From positions 1 to 9,462 of the forward strand of contig DXVZ01000153.1 in NCBI GenBank assembly GCA_019417125.1: a stretch of 9,462 nt of DNA, in the 5' to 3' direction. Every line of letters starts with the position of its first letter. The first letter of the stretch is position 1. Of the stretch, positions 6,507 to 9,462 are shown one piece after another. The stretch comes from Phascolarctobacterium sp. Lineage in GTDB: Bacteria > Bacillota > Negativicutes > Acidaminococcales > Acidaminococcaceae. The notes beneath the pieces are model-generated. The model was not told the origin of the DNA. It worked only from the letters and a program-made list of their open reading frames with translations, and searched no databases. The position numbers and the translations under genes are program-made.

Positions 6507-6632
6507 TTAAATGTATAAGATTTTTGGAACGAAGAAGTGGCTGACTAAAAAAGTATACATTTTTGCAAGCTGCGTGGTTTACCATAATGTGAGTTTTATA
6601 TATTGTATTGGATATTTATCTTTGCATATTGC

Positions 6633-6661
6633 TTGACTTTAGGTTAACAAACTGCTAATCT
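6633..6661 (+). promoter_or_regulatory. Putative extended -10 promoter for birA
   Basis: TTGACT (6633-6638) matches the -35 consensus in five of six positions. After a 17-base spacer comes TAATCT (6656-6661), a weak -10 preceded by TGC (6653-6655), the extended -10 element. Transcription would begin near 6668, leaving a leader of about 19 bases with the ribosome site AAGGAG at 6672-6677. Confidence 0.55.
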
Positions 6662-6673
6662 TTAGGATAACAA
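6637..6673 (+). promoter_or_regulatory. Two 14-base direct repeats over the birA promoter, possible BirA operator
   Basis: CTTTAGGTTAACAA (6637-6650) recurs as CTTTAGGATAACAA (6660-6673), differing at one base, with a 23-base period. The cores GGTTAACAA (6642-6650) and GGATAACAA (6665-6673) resemble the right half-site of BirA operators (GGTTWACAA) and are 14 bases apart, a usual BirA half-site spacing. However, they are in direct rather than inverted orientation. They lie on either side of the -10 box, so a bound protein would block the promoter. Confidence 0.5.
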
Positions 6674-6686
6674 GGAGTGTGATTTT

Positions 6687-7682
6687 ATGCGCGGACGCAT
6701 TTTGGAGATTTTGCGTGCAGGAGGGCAGGAGCCTGTTTCGGGCGAAGAGCTTTCACGCCTTCTTTCCGTATCCCGTACCGCTGTCTGGAAGCATATTCAG
6801 GCTTTAAAGGCGGACGGCTATGACATTGAATCTGTACCTAAAAAAGGTTATGTTTTAAAATCTGTGCCGGACAGGTTAAAACCGGCGGAAATTATTACAC
6901 ACTTAAAAACTAAATGGCTGGGGCACAGCATTCACTACTGCGAAAGTGTAGATTCTACCAACAACGTTGCCAAACGCCTGGCAGAGGAAGGCTGTGAAAA
7001 TGGCTTGGTAGTGGTAAGCGAGGAGCAAAAAGGCGGTAAGGGGCGCCTTTCGCGCGGCTGGTTTTCGCCGTTTGCCTGCGGCGATTGGTTTTCGGTAGTG
7101 CTTAAACCGCCGTTTTTGCCGCAGGAGGCTTCTAAATGCACGCTTTTAGCGGCGGTTGCCGTTGTTAAAGCCGTTAATAAATACAAAGGCGTTAACGCCG
7201 CTATTAAATGGCCTAACGATATTTTGCTGAATGGCAAAAAACTGGTTGGCATTTTAACGGAAATGAGCGCCGAATTTGGAAAAATTAATTACATTGTTAT
7301 TGGCACGGGCATTAATGTTAATGTGCCTAAAAGCATTGTGCCGGACGATATTAAGGACTGCGCGGTTTCTGTTGCTGATGCAGCGGAAGAGCCGGTTTCG
7401 CGCGTGCAGATTTTGGTGGATGTGTTGTTTAATATCGAAGAACTGTACGAACAGGTACTGCAAAACGGTTTTGCCCCCATTTTGGAGGAGTGGCGCAAAT
7501 ATTCCTGCACTTTGGGACAGCAGGTTAAGGTTATCGCGCCGGACGAAACCTACTGCGGCCTGGCGGTCGATATCGACGAAGACGGGCTGCTGATTGTAAA
7601 AAAAGAGAACGGTGAAACGGAAAAGGTTATCGCAGGCGATGTTTCTATCCGCCCGGCGGCTGGAACAGGCAAATACGCATAA
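6687..7682 (+). CDS. birA: Bifunctional biotin-[acetyl-CoA-carboxylase] ligase / biotin operon repressor
   Basis: This 331-residue protein makes biotinyl-5'-AMP and transfers biotin to the acceptor lysine of carboxylases and decarboxylases; with its N-terminal domain it can also repress biotin genes. Residues 17-45 form the winged helix-turn-helix (V-S-G-E-E-L to the S-V-S-R-T-A-V-W-K-H-I recognition helix), so this is the group II, DNA-binding type. The ligase domain shows S-T-N at 90-92, the biotinyl-AMP loop G-K-G-R-L-S-R-G-W (117-125), K-W-P-N-D-I (174-179) and G-K-K-L-V-G-I-L (183-190, with the lysine that contacts biotin). The C-terminal SH3-like domain ends in G-D-V-S-I-R. Length is typical. 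The ATG at 6687 follows AAGGAG by 9 bases. No biotin-synthesis genes are in the window, so any regulon lies elsewhere, apart from possible self-control through the upstream repeats. Confidence 0.95.
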   Translation: MRGRILEILRAGGQEPVSGEELSRLLSVSRTAVWKHIQALKADGYDIESVPKKGYVLKSVPDRLKPAEIITHLKTKWLGHSIHYCESVDSTNNVAKRLAEEGCENGLVVVSEEQKGGKGRLSRGWFSPFACGDWFSVVLKPPFLPQEASKCTLLAAVAVVKAVNKYKGVNAAIKWPNDILLNGKKLVGILTEMSAEFGKINYIVIGTGINVNVPKSIVPDDIKDCAVSVADAAEEPVSRVQILVDVLFNIEELYEQVLQNGFAPILEEWRKYSCTLGQQVKVIAPDETYCGLAVDIDEDGLLIVKKENGETEKVIAGDVSIRPAAGTGKYA

Positions 7683-7693
7683 GCAAATTTTAC

Positions 7694-7722
7694 TGTACAG
7701 CCCTGGCTTTTTTTGATATAAT
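7694..7722 (+). promoter_or_regulatory. Putative promoter for coaX in the birA-coaX gap
   Basis: A perfect TATAAT (7717-7722) with the extended -10 element TGA (7714-7716) lies 17 bases after TGTACA (7694-7699), a four-of-six -35 match. Transcription would start near 7729, about 42 bases before the coaX ATG. The -35 box is part of an 8-base palindrome, CTGTACAG (7693-7700). Confidence 0.6.
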
Positions 7723-7724
7723 AG

Positions 7725-7757
7725 GCGGAGCTTTTTAGTTAGTAATTTTTGCTCCGC
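7725..7757 (+). repeat. Inverted repeat flanking the coaX start of transcription
   Basis: GCGGAGC (7725-7731) pairs exactly with GCTCCGC (7751-7757) around a 19-base T-rich loop. The right arm touches the coaX ribosome site AGGAGG (7758-7763). In messengers read through from birA the hairpin could form. In messengers begun at the predicted local start (about 7729) most of the left arm would be missing, so there it would act, if at all, as a DNA operator. Confidence 0.5.
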
Positions 7758-7770
7758 AGGAGGATAAGCA

Positions 7771-8547
7771 ATGTTATTAGTTATTGATGTTGGCAACACT
7801 AATATTGTAGCGGGCGTTTTTGACGGCAAGACGCTGGTTTCTCACTGGCGCTTTTCTACTGACCGTTCTAAAACTGCTGATGAATACGGCATTTTGCTGA
7901 GAAGCATGTTTAATTACACACAAATGCCGATGGACGAAATTAAGGCAATTATCATCTCAAGCGTTGTGCCGCCGCTGATTGTGCCTTTGTGCCACATGTG
8001 CGAGCGTTATTTTGACCAGGTGCCGATGGTTGTTGGCCCCGGTATTAAAACCGGTATTTCGCTGAGGTATGATAACCCGCGCGAGGTTGGCGCGGACCGC
8101 ATTGTTAATGCAGTTGCGGCTTTTGAAAAATACGCCGTTAAGGGCAAGCCGATGATTATTGTTGATTTTGGCACGGCTACAACTTTTTGTGCGCTTTTGC
8201 CGACAGGCGAATATTTGGGCGGCGCTATTGCCCCCGGCATTGGCATTTCTGCGGAGGCTTTGTTTCAGCGTACTGCTAAGCTGCCGCGCGTTGAGCTTAT
8301 TAAACCGCCTGCCGTTATCTGCAAAAACACGGTTAACGCTATGCAGGCAGGCATTCTTGTAGGTTTTGTCGGGCAGATGAACGAAATCGTCTGCAAGATG
8401 AAGGAAGAACTTGGCGGCGAGGCAATCGTTATTGCAACGGGCGGTTTTGCTACTACCATGGCGGCGGAATCGGACGTAATTGACGAAATTGAACCGTTTC
8501 TTACCCTGGAGGGCTTGCGTATTCTTTACGAAAAGAATGCAAAATAA
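7771..8547 (+). CDS. coaX: Type III pantothenate kinase
   Basis: This 258-residue cytoplasmic enzyme phosphorylates pantothenate with ATP, the first step of coenzyme A synthesis. Type III enzymes need a monovalent cation and are not feedback-inhibited by CoA. The ASKHA-fold markers are in place: the phosphate-1 motif D6-V-G-N-T-N (6-11), P-R-E-V-G-A-D-R-I-V-N-A (103-114) with the catalytic base D109, V-D-F-G-T-A-T-T-F (131-139) with D132, G-G-A-I-A-P-G-I (150-157) and the late A-T-G-G (222-225). Length is normal. The ATG at 7771 follows AGGAGG by 7 bases. It lies 88 bases after birA with its own likely promoter, and a terminator follows. In Bacillus coaX sits directly after ftsH; here the accessory block and birA lie between them. 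Confidence 0.97.
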   Translation: MLLVIDVGNTNIVAGVFDGKTLVSHWRFSTDRSKTADEYGILLRSMFNYTQMPMDEIKAIIISSVVPPLIVPLCHMCERYFDQVPMVVGPGIKTGISLRYDNPREVGADRIVNAVAAFEKYAVKGKPMIIVDFGTATTFCALLPTGEYLGGAIAPGIGISAEALFQRTAKLPRVELIKPPAVICKNTVNAMQAGILVGFVGQMNEIVCKMKEELGGEAIVIATGGFATTMAAESDVIDEIEPFLTLEGLRILYEKNAK

Positions 8548-8556
8548 AAAAGTTTT

Positions 8557-8585
8557 GGCCTGCTTAACGGCAGGCCTTATTTTAT
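8557..8585 (+). terminator. Intrinsic terminator between coaX and dusB
   Basis: GGCCTGC (8557-8563) and GCAGGCC (8570-8576) form a 7-bp GC-rich stem around a TTAACG loop, followed by TTATTTTAT. The U-tract is interrupted, so some read-through into dusB is expected; the gap to dusB is only 48 bases and shows no clear promoter of its own. Confidence 0.75.
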
Positions 8586-8595
8586 GAGGTGAAAA

Positions 8596-9462
8596 ATGCA
8601 GATTGGCAATATCAGGCTGAGCGCGCCGGTTGCGCTAGCGCCGATGGCGGGCATTACCGATATGCCGTTTAGGATTATTTGTAAAGAGCTTGGCTGCGGG
8701 CTTGTGGTTTCCGAAATGGTGAGCGCCAAAGGGCTTTTGTATAAAAACGTTAAAACTTTTGATATGCTGCGTATTGCGCCGGAAGAACGCCCGGCGGCGA
8801 TACAGCTTTTTGGCAGCAGTCCGCAGGAATTGGCGCGGGCTGCGAAAATTGTAGAAACGGACGGCGCGGACATTATTGATTTTAATATGGGCTGCCCTGT
8901 GCCGAAAATCGTCAATAATGGCGAAGGTTCTGCACTGATGAAAAATCCGCAGCTGGCGTATGAAATTTTGGCGCGTATGGCAGACGCCGTGAAAATACCG
9001 GTAACTGTTAAAATCCGTGCCGGTTGGGATGCGGAGCATATTAACGCGCCGGAAATAGCGCAGCTTGCAGAAAAAGCCGGTGCGGCAGCCATTGCTGTGC
9101 ATGGCAGGACGCGCGAGCAGTTTTACAACGGCAAGGCGGACTGGCAGGTTATTAAAGCTGTTAAAGATGCCGTAAAAATACCGGTTTTTGGCAACGGCGA
9201 TATTTTAAACGCTGCCGATGGCTTGCGGATGCTGGCGCAAACGGGCTGTGACGGATTGATGATTGGGCGCGGCGCGGACGGTAATCCGTGGATTTTTAAG
9301 GAAATTGTCAGCGCTTTAAGCGGCAGCGGCGAAAAATACGAGGTGCCGCTGGCGGAACGAATGGCGCTGATTTTGCGGCATCTGCAAATGCTGATTGATT
9401 TTAAGGGCGAGGTTATTGCTGTTAAAGAAATGCGAAGGCACGCCGGTGCATACTTAAAAGGC
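8596..9462 (+). CDS. dusB: tRNA-dihydrouridine synthase (3' end outside window)
   Basis: The first 289 codons are present and open to the last base; relatives are about 320-350 residues, so a few dozen codons are missing. The enzyme is an FMN- and NADPH-dependent reductase that turns specific uridines of tRNA into dihydrouridine in the cytoplasm. Visible TIM-barrel landmarks are A-P-M-A-G-I-T-D-M-P-F-R (15-26), the catalytic cysteine C100 in N-M-G-C-P-V-P-K, K139 in V-K-I-R-A-G-W, V-H-G-R-T-R (168-173), and the FMN-phosphate loops G-N-G-D-I (199-203) and I-G-R-G-A (223-227). The segment R-R-H-A-G-A-Y-L-K-G at the window edge begins the C-terminal helical domain. The ATG at 8596 has GAGGTG just upstream (8586-8591). 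The DusB/NifR3 subgroup fits the motifs and the Bacillus-like neighbourhood, though subgroup naming is less sure than the family. Confidence 0.93.
   Translation, partial: MQIGNIRLSAPVALAPMAGITDMPFRIICKELGCGLVVSEMVSAKGLLYKNVKTFDMLRIAPEERPAAIQLFGSSPQELARAAKIVETDGADIIDFNMGCPVPKIVNNGEGSALMKNPQLAYEILARMADAVKIPVTVKIRAGWDAEHINAPEIAQLAEKAGAAAIAVHGRTREQFYNGKADWQVIKAVKDAVKIPVFGNGDILNAADGLRMLAQTGCDGLMIGRGADGNPWIFKEIVSALSGSGEKYEVPLAERMALILRHLQMLIDFKGEVIAVKEMRRHAGAYLKG

Larger units (their letters stand above)
6350..6686. other. AT-rich divergent regulatory region between atoE and birA
   Basis: This 337-base stretch separates two divergent genes and has no coding sequence I can support. It holds the atoE ribosome site and leader, a perfect 7-bp hairpin (6405-6421), a cre-like palindrome with a minus-strand -10 box (6492-6506), and the birA promoter with overlapping direct repeats (6633-6673). 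The middle (about 6515-6630) shows nothing firm. Confidence 0.6.

Noticed and set aside
6560..6590. Possible sigma-54 (-24/-12) promoter on the minus strand upstream of atoE
   Set aside because: No TGGCAC-N5-TTGCW match with correct GG/GC spacing could be found; the resemblance is partial.
7699..7715. AGCC-CT-GGCT followed by a T-run after birA as a possible terminator
   Set aside because: The loop would be only two bases, or the stem only three base pairs; too weak to call, and the T-run overlaps the coaX promoter spacer.
7254..7829. 191-residue minus-strand open frame across birA and the coaX start
   Set aside because: It overlaps two well-supported genes, crosses the coaX promoter, and shows no recognisable domain.
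8577..9102. Two minus-strand open frames opposite dusB
   Set aside because: dusB is certain from its motifs on the plus strand; these are complementary-frame shadows.
1..9462. CRISPR array, tRNA, rRNA, riboswitch or T-box
   Set aside because: No spaced identical repeats, cloverleaf, or leader architecture of these types was seen on either strand; this was judged by eye only.

Overview
The window looks like the chromosome of a low-to-mid G+C Firmicutes-type bacterium. I lean towards the Negativicutes (a Phascolarctobacterium- or Acidaminococcus-like gut anaerobe), but this is an impression from protein style, AGGAGG-type ribosome sites and gene order, and no marker proves it. The order tilS-hpt-ftsH followed by coaX and dusB is a reduced form of the Bacillus subtilis layout tilS-hprT-ftsH-coaX-...-dusB.

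Region 1 (1-2870, plus strand) is housekeeping. It holds the 3' end of tilS (tRNA lysidine synthetase), hpt (hypoxanthine phosphoribosyltransferase) overlapping the tilS end, and ftsH (membrane AAA+ zinc protease). ftsH has its own likely promoter and a TTG start, and ends at a strong intrinsic terminator.

Region 2 (2871-3525) has no intact gene. It holds a clearly recognisable but wrecked IS200/IS605-family TnpA (HUH/Y1 transposase) pseudogene, followed by a run of hairpins typical of the right end of such elements, then an unexplained imperfect inverted repeat.

Region 3 (3526-6349, minus strand) is a two-gene operon: an AtoE-family short-chain fatty acid transporter, then an amidase-signature hydrolase whose ribosome site overlaps the transporter stop codon. 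This block runs opposite to its neighbours and parts of it are clearly lower in G+C, so it looks like an accessory unit placed inside the conserved ftsH-coaX-dusB neighbourhood.

Region 4 (6350-6686) is an AT-rich divergent regulatory region. It contains a cre-like palindrome next to a -10 box on the atoE side and, on the birA side, an extended -10 promoter overlapped by two 14-base direct repeats carrying BirA-half-site-like cores. Region 5 (6687-9462, plus strand) is birA (bifunctional biotin ligase/repressor), coaX (type III pantothenate kinase, with its own promoter), an intrinsic terminator, and dusB (tRNA dihydrouridine synthase), which runs off the window.

I found no convincing wholly new system. 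The points most worth following are the unusual direct-repeat arrangement of putative BirA half-sites, the AtoE-amidase pair, and the decayed IS200-type insertion between ftsH and that pair.
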